Source of the DNA: Motacilla alba alba
Lineage: Eukaryota > Chordata > Aves > Passeriformes > Motacillidae
Assembly: GCF_015832195.1 (NCBI RefSeq)
Contig: NC_052027.1
Coordinates: forward strand, 10,040,149-10,104,148
DNA length: 64,000 nucleotides
Direction: 5' to 3'
This document shows, in pieces, positions 10,055-23,000 of this stretch (position 1 is its first letter; the number at the start of each line of letters is the position of its first letter). The translations under genes and the position numbers were made by a program. Below the pieces are notes generated by a model. The model was not told the origin of the DNA and made no database searches. It saw nothing but the letters and a program-made list of their open reading frames with translations.

Positions 10055-13000
10055 CTGCGGAGAGAATTCAACGTGCCATCAAGCAGTTGGCAAGATGACG
10101 GCTTAAAAAGAAGTCTGATTCATGCCTAGGATGTGCACCCTAACAGCTGCAATCATAAGACAGACTCAAACTATTTATCAAGAGCACTGGATTAGGCATT
10201 TCAGCAGAGCATCATCAAGACATCTGATCATTAAGCAACAGCTAAACATATAAGGCAATGCTATCCTCATCTCTTCACACAGGAAGTAATCTAAAATAAA
10301 GTCTGAAGATTTGTCCAAGGCTCGAGAGGCAGAAGAGACAGACAACCCTGCAGCTACAGAACAAGTCTAGGGCAACTGATACAAGCTGCTAGCACAAGAA
10401 TTCCTTTCTGGCAACAAAAGATTCTTGGAGCAGCATGTATATGGATAAATAAATTAAAAAAAAAAAAGTTCACAGCTGCAAAGTGAATATCTTTGATGTC
10501 TGAAGTTTATGCAAGTTTGAGGCATTGTCCTGCTTTTCTGGTTTTACTCCAGCATTTTCTATATTTAAAGAATAAACAAAAACTTTTTTTGCTGTTTGTT
10601 TACAATAGTGTAGAATAACCAGACACAAAAACGTATTTCAATACAACTGCTGAGTAGAACCTGTTGGGGGGACCAGTTGTGTGTGGGTGCAGAAAGTATT
10701 TGTATTGCAGCACCTTAAGTTAGATTTCAAAGAACCAGCCCAACACATGCCTCAGCTTTTTATTTTGGAAAGCATTGGGCTTGGATCTTCTGAGACTGGT
10801 AAAAGATATTTGCGTGGGTTTTTTTTTTAATGTTCACAAAGCAACCACTTGGTTTTGGGGTCCTGTTTACCTGCAGTTGCCTACAGTGACTTTTCAGATC
10901 AAATAAAATCTGAGTTCAAATCACATTTCTCTTGGTCTCCAAATGAATTAACTCCCTAGAGGTTACAACCTTGTTCCTAGGTCATTTTACCTGTCTGTGA
11001 AAAACTTACCTAATGTGTAAAAGATCCTGGTCATCAGGCTGATGCCCACAAACATTGAGAGCCAGCCGGCTGCACGGAGGGCCCAGGTCTTCATGGTGTT
11101 ACCCTCCTGCTCCTTCTGAAACACCTCCTGAAAGCAAACACCATCACATGCAGCCTGTTTCTTGTTCTCTGTAAGATCCTCTTAATTCCAGTACATTATG
11201 AGCCAAGCAGAGCCAAGAGCATTTTAGGAGCACAATTTCTCTTGCAGAAAATACATTGCAGCTCATTCTGCAGGGTCTGTGCAGTATGACAGTACACTGC
11301 AATAGACTGAACAGTGCAGCATGGGGGAAACTGGCACTTTTCATATTTAAAACAACCTAAAAAGCACCATTCAACACTACCCACAGGCAGAAAGCACCCA
11401 GGTTTTGCTGAAATTGGACACATTCAACATTAATGTGGAAAATAAGACACTAATAAATAACCTCATAAAGAAGGAAGAGTCCGACTTCACTCTGAAGGAA
11501 GAAAGAATAGGCAATATCCAACTAATGGCTGAGGGTAAGGTGGGTGAAAGAGAGCAAGCTGGATGCAGGGAGAAAAGAGAAAAGGTATGTGTGCATTTCA
11601 TCAGGCAAAGCAAAGCATCTCTTTGCAAGAATTCTGATTAAGATTCTTTTCAAAATGGGTTGTGTGACCCTCTGGCTCAACAAAATGTTCACGTGAAGAT
11701 GGCTGGGACATCAGAAAGCACTAAATGGTAACAGATGTGTGAGACTGATTATTTGCACTTACAAGTACTCAATGCATTATTTATTTGTAACCAGTTCATT
11801 TTCAATGAAACAAAATTCTGTCTAATGAAGATTTGGAGCTTACAGCAGAGGGTTGATTCTACTGCTACTCTTTCAAGTCAGAACAAAGGCCTTTCTAACT
11901 GCTTTTGGGAGCACCTGTAAACTCTTGACACCTGCTTTTTGCAGCAGGGCATGGAACAATCATTAATGGAGACAAACCTACCAAAAGAAGTAAATGAATC
12001 ACCAAATTGCTGGAGCATGCAGGATTTATTGAAGCATAATGCTCTGCCTAAAGGTTCTTCCTCAGCCAGAATAGTAATAAACATTTCAAACGAGCCTAAA
12101 CTCCTGTTATTAGGAGCTGAAGAGAGAATAACTCCAATGGTTTATTTAATTAAACCCTGATTTTTCCTATTTTTACATGTGACCTGTTCAAAAGCATGCG
12201 CCTGCATGTGTAAGTGGGAAACTACCAAGGAGCAAATGAAAACAAAATGAGAGGGCACAGAAACAATCTTTAAAGCAAACAGACAGAATGTGCAGAAACC
12301 TGGAAGCAAACACAGGCTACAACCTATTGTCCAAGAAAGAGAGAGAAAAGTCAATGTTTGTATGAGTATCTCCTCCTCTGGAGCAGGTCTGAAGGAGAAT
12401 AAGAGCTTCATGTTCTGCTGCTTCTGCACTACCACCTCAAGTTTTAACCCCTCACTAGAAGAGTGTGGTATCTCACCTCCACAGAGAGGTCCCCAGGGTA
12501 CAGAATCTCCAGAACATCTCCAGACTTGGTATGATATGGAACCAGCTGATCACCTCGCTGCCGAGCAATCACAGTCACCTTGGAAGACAGGGAAAAATAT
12601 TTACTGTTTCTGAGTTGGGAAGAGAGCTTGCAAAATACAGAAACAGCTGAAGACTCACCCTATCAGCAGAGCCCAAATGGGGATCATCTCCACTCAGACC
12701 GGCATAGAAGAAAGAGACACGAAGGTCTCCCACCTACAAACAAGAGGAGAGTGGAAGTCAAGAAAGATTGTTTTACAAAGGGGAATCACAGGAAAGACAA
12801 CTCAGCACAGCAACATCCTTTATTTATCAACAATTTTTCTGAACATTTATGTCAAGCAAGAGATAGCCAGAATGATTTCCAAGCTGTCCTTTTTTCAGGG
12901 CTAGCTGGCCACTGAAACATGAGAGCTCAAATGTTGTTTTGTAATATCCCCTCTGATTAAGCTGCAGGAGCACATGATATGCTTTGTTGATCCCTCATCA

Positions 13001-16000
13001 TTCCATCTTTTGGCAAAACAGGGCAGGCAGCACAATGTGACAACAAGCTGTTTGTATTCCTCAATACAGCAAGGCAGAGGTGGAACCCCCCCTCCCAGCA
13101 CCACCCCTTTCCATTTAAAAGCACAGCAGACTCAAGAAAACAGAGAATAAAGGAGTGGACTGGAAGCTTTCTGCAAGAGAAGCACTCATTCTCTAGGGCT
13201 GCACTAAGGGAGTCGTCCTATGTGATGATCTGCTCTCCATTTTCTAAACATTTCAACAGAAATGAGGCATGCCTCAATGTCTTTTTCACACACAAGTAAA
13301 CACTGCTTTAGTTTATCTTTCCCAACTTACTTCTGGACGCCTGGGGTTGTCGCTGTGATAGAAATAATCTTCTCTTCGGGTAACATCAGCATGGGGATCC
13401 TCCAGGTGTGACAAGCTCAACTGCTTGAAATCATCAATTTTATCCACGAGACCTAAGCAGAATAAAGCATCAAGCTGAGGCCCAGTGTCTAACCTGGAAT
13501 GGCCAATTTGCTGCTGGCTTCCTGATTATCACTTGACATGACAGCTATTGTGGAAAGAACCAAAGTCCACTGCTGATGCAACAGCAGACACAAAGCCAGT
13601 ACAAAAGAACCCTTACCCTTGGAAAGAACAAAGCTGCCAACCTGGACGTTAGGAGAAACAGCAGTGAAAGACTCCACAGCCATGGCACTGAGGAACAGAG
13701 AGAGTCCCTGATTAGTCCCAGAATTATGATCAACCTCTTGATTTGCAGTATGTAATATATAGAACAGAAAAGGTACTGTGGCAAACATCAGGAGAAACTC
13801 AAAGAGCTAGATGACTGTCACGATGTGAAAAAAAATCCTTCAAGAGACTGTCTAGCCTGCATACTGCTGGAACCATTAAAAAAAACTTAAGGCATCACTC
13901 TCAGAGCTGCTCTAATTTCTTTATGCCTTCATTCTCCCAACTACCAAAAGAGCAGCAGTTTCCATCTACTGCACTCTGTTATGAAATCAGTCATTTAGCT
14001 TTCATACTTGATCAGATCCAGTGACAGAATTCAGAGGGACTGTGCCAGGTGGTACCTCACCTTGGGTTTTTGTGTCCAATTTCTCGATCAAAGTTTCTGC
14101 TGTTCACAACTTCTGATTTCCACTCTGTATCTAAACAGAACGATAAGAAGGTTGAGTAAAGGACGCTCAGATCTCAGTTACTGAAGACACCTCAATCATT
14201 TAGTTCTAGGTTACACTTTTAGTAATACCGTCTACCGTCTGTCATAGTCTGTACTGATACATAGAACCCTCCTCCTAGCATATTAGCAGGGAATGACAGG
14301 ATTTAGGATGAAAAAAGGTATTTTTGGGATAAAATTCTAACTCAACTTTGCTCAGCTTTTTTGTTGGCATCTTCCATGATCAGGCTTTGATTCCTGGCTC
14401 CGCTCTTTGGGAATAAGCTGGTTTTGTGACAACAAGGAGCAGGGGGCAAAGGGAGAGGAGACTGGAGTGAACTTGAGCCCAGGAAAGGTTGAGTCCAAAT
14501 GTGTTTTGCCAATACACAAGTCAGTAATTAAATATTTATTTTTATTGATAATAAACTTTCCCTAAGGAGACTCTGTTTTGCCCATGATGGTAATTGGAAA
14601 GCCATCTCCCTATCTGTCTTTCAACCTGTCCTTCACTCCTGTCATTCCCAATTTCTTGCCCAGTCCTGCTGAGGGGAGAGTAATCAAGCAGCTGTGTGGG
14701 TCCATGGCTGGCATACAGAGACATTTATGGGACAGAATCCATCAATCTTGAGAGGACAGCTGGTTTTTTAGCTAGCATTTCTTTTTGTTCCCTATCACTG
14801 TGAGCCTGTTTTTCACGGCTCACAACCACCAGCTTTGCCCCTTATGTACCTGCATGACACAGGGTCCTCATGCTTCACTCAGCTGAGCAGTTATATATGA
14901 TCACACCCAGAAACTGCTGCACGCCCACGTTACACATCCATGTGCTTTGATCAGAGATAAATGAAGCACAGAGACCAATCTCCAAATACACTATGACTCA
15001 GAGTGCTTTTCTGCCACTGGGTAGATCAGAATAACGCACTCAGCTCTGCTCCTGCCAAAAAATCACTTGGCAAAAGCCACAGGGCACATCAGGAGGTGCT
15101 GGTGGTTTTCACTGGCTGGTATCAACATCTAAACAAGTTCTCAACAGGCTCCCTTACAGGCTGGACCTAACCTGCTTTTCCCTGTCTGTTCTCTTCTGCT
15201 CACAGCTGACATATTCCAAATTAGTCCATGTCTGAAGTGTAATCTCAGGTGTAACTTTGAACATACTCCCACCTCTGGTCATTGAGGATCTTAAGGGCCC
15301 TATTTCTGAAGCATCCTACCCCTGGATGTTCCTCTGAACTTTTAGGGGGTTCAAAACAAGTCTCAGATTTTCTGTAGCCCTTGCTTGCTCACATCACATC
15401 TCCTTTCACCTCAGTTACCTCAGAAAAGGGAGGTTCTGTCATTTGTTCAGGAAAGATAATTTCTGCTTATTCCTTCACATTCCTTTCTTTCCCAAGAAGA
15501 AAATAAAGGTTTTGCAACAAAAATCAAAATACACACACACATAAAAGTCCAAAGTTACATGCATAGAAGGAAAGGGACTTTCTGTTGATCGACTTACTGT
15601 ATGAATACTTTGTCTCTTTCTTAATCTCACCATCCTCCTCATAGTCCCTGCAGAGAAAAAGGGCTGGGATGAGAACCAAACAGTGCACACACACCCCTGC
15701 TCAGGGCAGAGTACACTTCACCAATGAAATGCACAGACAGATCTCTGGCAACACAGACTTATCTTTATACATAACCTAACTCTTCTCTGAACTACCTGTG
15801 CTGAAGACAGAGATTTTCTGTACCAGGAGAAAACTGTACACAAATGCTCAACAGCCACAATCTTTTTATTCCCACATTTTAAACAAGGAGGTGCCAACTA
15901 GATTGATGAGGAACAACCAGAATTAAGTACAGTGAGACAAGCTGGCCCAAATCAAGTCTCTAACAGATGCTGCACCATAAGCATGCTAAAACGGAGAAAT

Positions 16001-19000
16001 TATTTTTCACACCTTCACAACCTCTGACCCTTTTTTATATGACATGAAAGACATTTGGAACATAAATTCTGTGCAGTCACACCTACATAATACATACTAC
16101 CATCAGTGGAATTATTAGCAATAGCAGAAATGTTTTCCCTATTTGGGTTGCAACTATTAGCAGAGCAGTTAACATCTCTCAAGGAAATTAAAGTTTAATC
16201 AAAGAAATTATTCTCTAAAGGGAAAAAATCCAAGAACTCTAGAATTCTCTTGCTATGAAGAGGTTTTTTTTTATTTGGTTTTTATTTTTCCCTTTGGTAT
16301 AAGGAAAGAAAAAGAACTGTGATAGGATCCTGGTAAGACAACAGCCTCATAAACTACTTTTAAAGATTACTTTCACTTACTTGGAATCTTCATATTCAAC
16401 CCACTGGTACATTTCCACGTTACGCTTAAGTTTGACAGCTTGGATAGAGAGCCCATAGCTGGGGTCAAACAAAGGCTGTGCAAAAATTAAAGAAAATGCA
16501 AGTCAGTCTAAATGCTGTACCTCACAACCTCAAATACTGTACTTTTACTACTGAACCCATTTACATACCTCACTGTACAGCCAGCACTATCACACACACA
16601 GGTGAACACAGTATAAATGTTATGAAAGACAAAAAGGAATGTCTCTGGCAAATCTGAAGAATCATCATCAAAAATTATTGCCATAGTGAAGAATGAAACC
16701 AGAACTGCTGACTATGGGTTTACAGGTCTCAGTGATTAAACCAGGAAATTCTGTTTTACTGGAAGGCCCTGTGTTAGCTTCTGCAATGTGGGTGGACCAT
16801 GGAAAATGTCACCACTACTTAAAAGTAAAAACTTGCAGAGCTCCTATGCTGCAAGAGCCTAAAGACTTAACAATATCATGAACACACAACAGATTCCCTA
16901 CACAAATGGCAATTGAAATCATCCACGAGAGGCAGCTTGAGGGTAGACACAGCTAGAGCTGGCATTGGCTTGAAGAAGGAGTGCAAGGCCATTCAGCATC
17001 TCCCTGATTCCAGGCCAAGAACCAGGGCTTGAGTGGTAGCTGCCCATGCACAGAGGAGGAGAAAAGCCATGTGTTTTTTCCTAGATATCAAACAAAACTT
17101 TAATTGGCAAAGACTTTTCATTCCCTCCAAGCTTGAAATACTCAAATCTTCAAGATACTATTTTATTTACCTTAGATGTACTCAGAGCTCCCGCCAAGTG
17201 CACCAGCCTCCCCTCATTCTGCTGAGAGATGCTGTGGATGCTGTCAAGAGGGACCACAAGAGAAAGCCCCTCATCGAGAGACTTGGCTGTCCTTAAAGCT
17301 CGTCCCTGCAACGAAGAAAACAGAAATCAACTTGTGGAGAATCAGCATCACAGCAGCATTTTGTGAACAAGGTTAGCAGCATCACAAGAACTGATGACCA
17401 CAAGGAATGCCTGCATATTCAGCCCAAGGCATATTCTGGAAACACACTTGTACTTCTCCATTCTCTGAGCCAGTTTGGGGCAGTACTTCTCACTCAGGCA
17501 GCAGGACCATTAACATCAACTAAGCTTCTCAAACAGACCCAAATTCTTCCTACACGGGTCCAAACTTACTGCTCTGCACCTCTTGCCTTGTTCATCATTC
17601 CTGAATAACTGCAAAAATGATACAAATTTCAGTTCATTTTCCACACACCTATACTGACTCCTTGGCAGAAGTTTTCCCTGCCTCACCATCATATCCTGAT
17701 GTGCTTCTTTTCGGCAAAGTCATCAAAATTTGGAGTTTATTTGGAGTTATTTTTCCTCTTGTAGAAGTATGAAAAGAAGTCTCTAAGTGAAAATCCACAG
17801 AATTCTGGTCTCCACTCCAAAATTGCCAAAACAAGTATGTTTTCAATGGCAGAGTGTTAAGATTCCTGGCTTACTTTTTTTCTTTCTTTTTTTTTTAATC
17901 TAAATCCAAGAAATAATACTGAGAAAATCCAAACAAATAACTCCTCCAATTTTGCAACATGGGGTATTAATTTCTTTAAAGTAATTATAACACTACTAGA
18001 AATGAGAACCTTTGTTATCTCAAGAAAAAAGAGGGCTGGCTCATGCAACCCTCTTACCACAGGCTGTTTCATCACCAGTTTTACAAGCTTTGGATCTTAT
18101 CTCTCATCACACACTGCTACTTCTCTACTCTACCTAGTTCCAGAAAAATACTACCTGTGGCCTGTGATCTCACTTTTCTGTTATATCCCAAGCATAAGCA
18201 CCAGGTCCCCATACAAAACCTCCTCTTCTCATGGGTCAAGAATAATGTTGTGTACAAACACTGACAGTATTCCACTTACTTCATTGGTAAAAAGAACGTA
18301 GAAAGCCAGAAGAAACGTCACAAGTCCAATCAACATGCCTCCAGAAGTCTCACTGAGCCGCTCCAGGAACCCCGGCTTGGGCTCACTTGTGATTTTAACA
18401 TGCTCTTTTCTGCTGCTGTCAGAGAACTGCTGAAAATAATCCAAAAGTGCAATATTGGTGGGAAAGGGGAAAGCATTCCATTTCAAAACAAGTCTTCTAG
18501 CTTTGTTAGCACTGCTGCCCTACAGCGCAGAACCTCTTGCCTTGGACCAAAACTTTCCCACACTTATTAAATGCCTTATCACATTTTTGATACCAGAAAC
18601 ACAATCAATAAATAAAACTCCAGCCTGGTATGAAAAAAAAACCCAGTTTCTATTATAGTGGTTCTACATGTTCAAGCTTTCTTTGGTCTGCCTTCAGGTT
18701 CTGTATTTGGAGTCCACACCCTGTGTTCAGGCCATGGCAAATTGAGTAATAGCCCTGAATTCCTGACCAGCTAAAACACTGCTATAAATAACAAATTATG
18801 ATTCACCTCACCAGTAAAAAGAGTGCCTGCACACTCTAAAATAATTATATCCAGGGTAACAATAACTCAAAACAAGGCACAGGGCTAACATGAGAGCTCA
18901 GGGGTTTTTTAATCTGTGCATACTGCATACGCAGCTTGTGGGGAGTTACCAAATCCAACTCCAGCACACGCACACAGCCACGGCAGGGCACGGCACTCCT

Positions 19001-19577
19001 CTGCGTACGGAAAATCACGCTACAGAACCCCAGTGTTCATAGTAGAGACAGAGAAGTGGTGCAATTTTATTTGAATAAAGGGAGAGAGTCCACTGGGGCA
19101 CACACCCGGAGGGTTTTCTTTCTCGAGGTTTCAGAGGGCACAGACTCCTTTCATCCTAAACTCCCAGCCGCATGTTGCCCTCCTCATTTCGCCATCGGCC
19201 GAGGTACTCGGAAGGTAGATAGAGCCTTCCCGAACCACCTTCCACATATCCCCCCTTGAACCTACTGTTTTACCCCAGAGTTCAGAAGTTCAGGCTTGTG
19301 CAGATCCACTTTCTGTGTCAGGAGCCAAGCTGTCTCACCTCGGCAACCAACCTGCTGCCCAGACATTGAGACCCATTTCAAAGACATTAACACCCATACC
19401 TTCACCCATCGAATTATTACTAAAGACATTAGCACACATCGTCCCTCTCATCCAGCTCATCTGGAGATGCACAGGGCCCTGGCCGCAGCCCTGGCACATG
19501 GGGGGCGAGCGGGCCGAGCCGGCGGGGCGCGGAGCAGCGGCGGGGCCGGAGCGAGCAGCACTTACGTTCCTCGACAT
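9852..19577 (-). CDS. TMEM43: TMEM43 (LUMA), inner nuclear membrane protein, complete
   Basis: Four-pass membrane protein of the inner nuclear envelope and ER that interacts with lamins and emerin. In human it is linked to arrhythmogenic cardiomyopathy. Twelve coding exons with GT-AG borders give 399 residues, or 400 with the alternative NAGNAG acceptor; human has 400. Order: N-terminal [18 protein letters not shown] before the first membrane helix ([15 protein letters not shown]), a large lumenal domain ([55 protein letters not shown]), then three C-terminal helices ([44 protein letters not shown]) and a basic tail. It shares a CpG-island promoter head-to-head with CHCHD4 and ends tail-to-tail with XPC. 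Confidence 0.98.
11010..11127 (-). CDS. TMEM43: TMEM43 exon
   Basis: Encodes [20 protein letters not shown] and [19 protein letters not shown], the second membrane helix. Borders read TTTCAG/GAGG and TTAG/GTAAGT on the minus strand. Confidence 0.96.
12477..12578 (-). CDS. TMEM43: TMEM43 exon
   Basis: 34 codons, phase 0: [20 protein letters not shown] and LYPGDLSVE, lumenal domain. Donor GTGAGA. Confidence 0.95.
12659..12733 (-). CDS. TMEM43: TMEM43 exon
   Basis: 25 codons, phase 0: [19 protein letters not shown], aligned with human [18 protein letters not shown]. Acceptor TTTGTAG, donor GTGAGT. Confidence 0.95.
13331..13452 (-). CDS. TMEM43: TMEM43 exon
   Basis: Encodes [20 protein letters not shown] and [14 protein letters not shown]. 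Acceptor CTGCTTAG, donor GTAAGT. Confidence 0.95.
13617..13687 (-). CDS. TMEM43: TMEM43 exon
   Basis: Encodes [19 protein letters not shown] and FVLSKG. The first Ser codon is split from the upstream exon. Acceptor TTCCTCAG, donor GTAAGG. Confidence 0.95.
14061..14130 (-). CDS. TMEM43: TMEM43 exon
   Basis: Encodes [20 protein letters not shown], nearly identical to human. Acceptor TGTTTAG, donor GTGAGG. Confidence 0.95.
15598..15647 (-). CDS. TMEM43: TMEM43 exon (50 bp)
   Basis: Encodes [16 protein letters not shown], aligned with human EYTEDGQVKKETRYSY. Acceptor CTCTGCAG, donor GTAAGT. Confidence 0.94.
16381..16475 (-). CDS. TMEM43: TMEM43 exon
   Basis: Encodes [20 protein letters not shown] and [12 protein letters not shown]. 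Acceptor TTGCACAG, donor GTAAGT. Confidence 0.95.
17171..17305 (-). CDS. TMEM43: TMEM43 exon
   Basis: 45 codons, phase 0: [20 protein letters not shown] and [12 protein letters not shown]. Acceptor TTGCAG, donor GTAAAT. Confidence 0.95.
18280..18426 (-). CDS. TMEM43: TMEM43 exon 2, first membrane helix
   Basis: Encodes [26 protein letters not shown] and the first membrane helix, ending FTNE. The acceptor is a tandem TTTTCAGCAG. Using the upstream AG adds one Gln (end at 18429) and gives exactly 400 residues. Confidence 0.92.
19566..19577 (-). CDS. TMEM43: TMEM43 exon 1 (start codon)
   Basis: Four codons, MSRN, then GTAAGT. The ATG lies in the CpG island and corresponds to human MAAN. Too short to be found as an open reading frame; it was placed by its splice donor and by family alignment. 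Confidence 0.85.
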
Positions 19578-19706
19578 CCTGAGGTTCTCACTCCCCTCGG
19601 GAACCACAACTCAGAGACCGCCAGAGCCGCGCACCGCCAACCTCGCCCTCATCCGCCTCAGGGCTCCCCCGCCCCCGAGCCGCTCCCCGCCCGCAGCGGC
19701 GCACGC

Positions 19707-19719
19707 CGGGACGCGTAGT
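19707..19719 (-). promoter_or_regulatory. ACTAYRNNNCCCR motif (ZNF143/THAP11 type), copy 1
   Basis: Reads ACTACGCGTCCCG on the minus strand, an exact fit to the conserved mammalian promoter consensus. It lies between the two start codons. Confidence 0.6.
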
Positions 19720-19802
19720 TCCCGCCGCGGCGGGGAAGCCCTTCCATCCTCCTTCCCTTCCCGCCTCCCTCTCTCCCCGCCCTGCGGCAGGCGCGGGGCA
19801 GG

Positions 19803-19815
19803 CGGGAGCTGTAGT
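19803..19815 (-). promoter_or_regulatory. ACTAYRNNNCCCR motif, copy 2
   Basis: Reads ACTACAGCTCCCG on the minus strand. A second exact match, 96 bases from the first and in the same orientation. Confidence 0.6.
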
Positions 19816-19891
19816 GCGGCGGGGCCGGGCCTGGCGGAGCCCCGCGGCCGGCAGGAGGTGCGTCAGCGGCCGCCTCGGGGCCGGGAAGGCG

Positions 19892-19898
19892 CTTCCGG
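19892..19898. promoter_or_regulatory. ETS-type site CTTCCGG
   Basis: The reverse strand reads CCGGAAG, the core of GABPA/ELK sites common in promoters of nuclear genes for mitochondrial proteins. A GC-box-like GAGGCGGGAG follows directly. Confidence 0.45.
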
Positions 19899-20024
19899 AG
19901 GCGGGAGGTCGCGGCGTGGAGCGGCGGCGCGGCGCTGCCCGAGCGGTGCTGGCGGGACGGCAGGAGCGGAGCGGCGGGGCCCGTGTGCGGCGCGCTGCGG
20001 AGGAAGGCACCGGCCGGCTCCGCC

Positions 20025-20046
20025 ATGTCCTACTGCAGGCAGGAAG
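20025..20046 (+). CDS. CHCHD4: CHCHD4 exon 1 (start codon)
   Basis: 22 coding bases: MSYCRQE plus the first base of a Gly codon, then donor GTGCGC. The ATG context is GCCATGT, inside the CpG island. Confidence 0.95.
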
Positions 20047-23000
20047 GTGCGCCCGAGTGTCCTCCCAATGTCACCCCGCCGGGCGGGCTCGCCGTGAGGC
20101 GGCCGGGGGTGGGTGCGCCGCCGGGTGACCGCTCGCTCCCCGCAGCCCGTGAGGGGAAGGCGCAGCCGGAGTAGAGAGGAGGCGCGGCAGCCGCCCGCGG
20201 TCCGTGTCTGGCGGCGGCAGCGCCGCCTCGCCTCCCGCCGCGACCTTTCTCCTCACGGAGGGCGGGAAGGGCGGCGGGGCCATGAGGCGGCAGCGCGGTC
20301 CCGGGCGTGTGGGGACGGTGAGGCCCCGCAGCGGGCCGGGAGCGGCCGGAGCTGCCCGCAGGGACCGAGTGTGGCCGCGGAGCGGCTGAGGCGTGCGGGC
20401 AGGGCAGCTCCCGCCTTCTGGCCGCAGGGGTTAAATTTATCCCAGCCTAGCCGAGTGGCCAGAGCTGTGGGGTTTTGCCTTTTTAAGGTCCATGGACAGG
20501 GTGGGTAGAGTGTGAGTTTTTCTGTATCTGTATCATGTAGTACAGTTGGTCGTATTTATGAGGCTTGGCCACTTCTTAAAGTGAGAGATGTGTAGATAAA
20601 TATCTATAGCTACTTATATATAAATAAAGATCCTTGCTCTCTTAAGTAAGGCAAAGTATCTGAATGTAAAGTTTCAGACTAGAAAAAAGCACCAATAGTT
20701 CTAAATACCGTTTGTAAGTTACAAACTTGGACACAGGCTATAAACTGTATTGAGGTGGTCATCACGTATGGACCTCTTTTAGGATTTATGCTGTGCTTTG
20801 TTTAATTTTGCAATATCTGTAAGTTGCCTTATGCAACCCTACAATACTTCAGTGACTGGGTTAGAGTTCATGTGTTTCTAGCTCCTTTTATTTAAGAAAT
20901 GAGTGACTATTCCACATTGTAAAGTTTGCTGGAGTACAGTGCAGAGTTGTCAGAAAACTTTGCATTTTTTAGAAGGTGTTAGATGTATCTGTTTTTCAGA
21001 TGTGTTTAAATGCGTGGTTACTCAGCAAGGTTAAGTTACTGAACGTCTGATGGCTGAGGTCACACTGAGGGGCCCGGAGATTCTAATTTCTAATATGTCA
21101 AGTTACTGTAGTGGCCTTTATGAATTTGGAGAATTCTTGGGGAGTTCACCATTTTTTTCCACACTCAGAGTGTGTGTTAGAGCTTTGCAGCATTGTTGAA
21201 AAACTAAAACTACTGAAGTTTCCAGCCAAGACTCCCCCGACCTTGCTATGGAATGTTTTAGTTAAATCAAGAGCAGGAAATTTGCTCCGTTGGATTTCCA
21301 TCCCTTGGAATGTTCACAGCACCTTTCAGTGTAGTTAGTTCTACCTGGTGATGGCTATCTTCTGTTTGTAAGATGATTAATGTAAAATATTACACTAGTC
21401 TTTTGCAAAAAGTCCTGTTATTAATAAGTTCCTGTGGAACACTTCACTGCTATTTATTATAGTTTCTCTTTCACTTTTTTTTTTTTTTAATTTTAAACCC
21501 TTCATCTGTGTTAGTCCTGGTCTTGGAGTAATTTGAGTTTGTTTTGAAACAGCTTTTTAACATAACAGTTTAGTGAACTGTACTGTTCATTTCAAGACAT
21601 TGCTATGAAAATTGGAGCTTTAGCACGACAGAATTTCAGTGTGTATGTGTTCCTCTGAACTGGAGCTGTCCTCATTGAAGATGATTGTCAGGTACAACAG
21701 TTCATTCTCAATATTATTGAATCACACAGAAAATCTCATGACCTTGGGGTGTACAGCAGTTTTGTAGATGACTCTTTTCTGTCTCAGGTTTCTCTGAACT
21801 TTTGCTTCTTGTCTCCTCCATGGTAGGAAAAGACAGAATAATATTTGCAACCAAGGAGGACCATGAGACACCGAGCAGTGCTGAGCTGGTTGCAGATGAC
21901 CCAGATGACCCTTATGAAGAGCAAGGTCAGTAGTGAGCAGAACAGAAGTAAGGGGTGTTACATCATACATAAATCCAACAGAAAACAAACCCTGCATGAA
22001 CTAGAAAAACTTAAGCATTTTTAAAGACTGAGGGCAGCTGGTTATGCAGTAAATACCCAAACTCTTGGCAGTTTTAACTGCCAGGTTAGGACATCACTAA
22101 TGACACCCTTTCTTCCAGTATTTATTTTTCTACACTTGTAATGATTTTTCTTAGTGGCCTATTCAAATAATCAGTTGGTGGCTTTTAGTTTTGGTTCGTG
22201 GCCAGGGATATGTAGGGATACCTTTTCCTTTTATTAATTATTATTTCCTTTTCCTTTTATTCCTTAAAGTTAGAGCCTAATCAAGTGAAAATTATGATTG
22301 TTTTCCCTCTATTTTAAGTAACAGCATGCAATTTTCAGAGAAACTGGAGCGAGTTACCTATTACTGTCATTGATGTGAGTTGCTCACCTGCCCTTGAGCA
22401 GCTGAAATTGCCTAATATGGCAATCTCTGAATATCTGACTTAATATAAATTAATATCTGGCTAGTCTATACTATACTGGTAACAATATAATCAATATCTT
22501 TCAGTGCCACATGATGGGTAAGTTAAAATTATTGAGTATTCAACTGTAATTGTGCCTTGAAAAGATAAAAAGTTTTCATGAAGATTACAGTTCTTGTACA
22601 AAGTATATCTATTAATACTTCTGAGACCAAGACTTACAATATTCTGGTTGCAGATTTTAAATAATGGGTAAACGAAATATACTTCCAGTAATGATGATTT
22701 AATAAATTTTGCCCTGGGTTAATAATTATCATGAAAATGTGAGTTTAGGTTAATATTTTTCTAATTGCTGCTATGTTTACAGATCTTTTGGTCTCTTCAC
22801 TTTGTGTGAAGGGATTTCATTGGTTTCGGCTCATCTGAAGACGAAGTAAATTCTTCAGACTCCTTGAAACTTAGAAAGTGAAAGTTATGCTTTCTAAAGA
22901 CTCAGGGACCTTTAGAGGGCAGCATTTAAGCAGTTTAGCAGCTGGAGCTCACAGGGTATCTTTGTTAGCTGATATGGTGTGTACTGTAATTTGAGCCACA

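Larger units (their letters stand above)
19480..20420. promoter_or_regulatory. CpG island, bidirectional TMEM43/CHCHD4 promoter
   Basis: Very GC- and CpG-rich block. It covers the first exons of TMEM43 (minus) and CHCHD4 (plus), whose start codons are 447 bases apart. The human pair is also head-to-head. No TATA box is evident, which fits a housekeeping CpG promoter. Long open frames inside it are by-products of GC-rich sequence. Confidence 0.9.

Noticed and set aside
19315..20097. 260-codon plus-strand open frame
   Set aside because: It runs through the CpG island, antisense to TMEM43 exon 1, and is Pro/Arg/Gly/Ala-rich, as expected of stop-poor GC-rich sequence.
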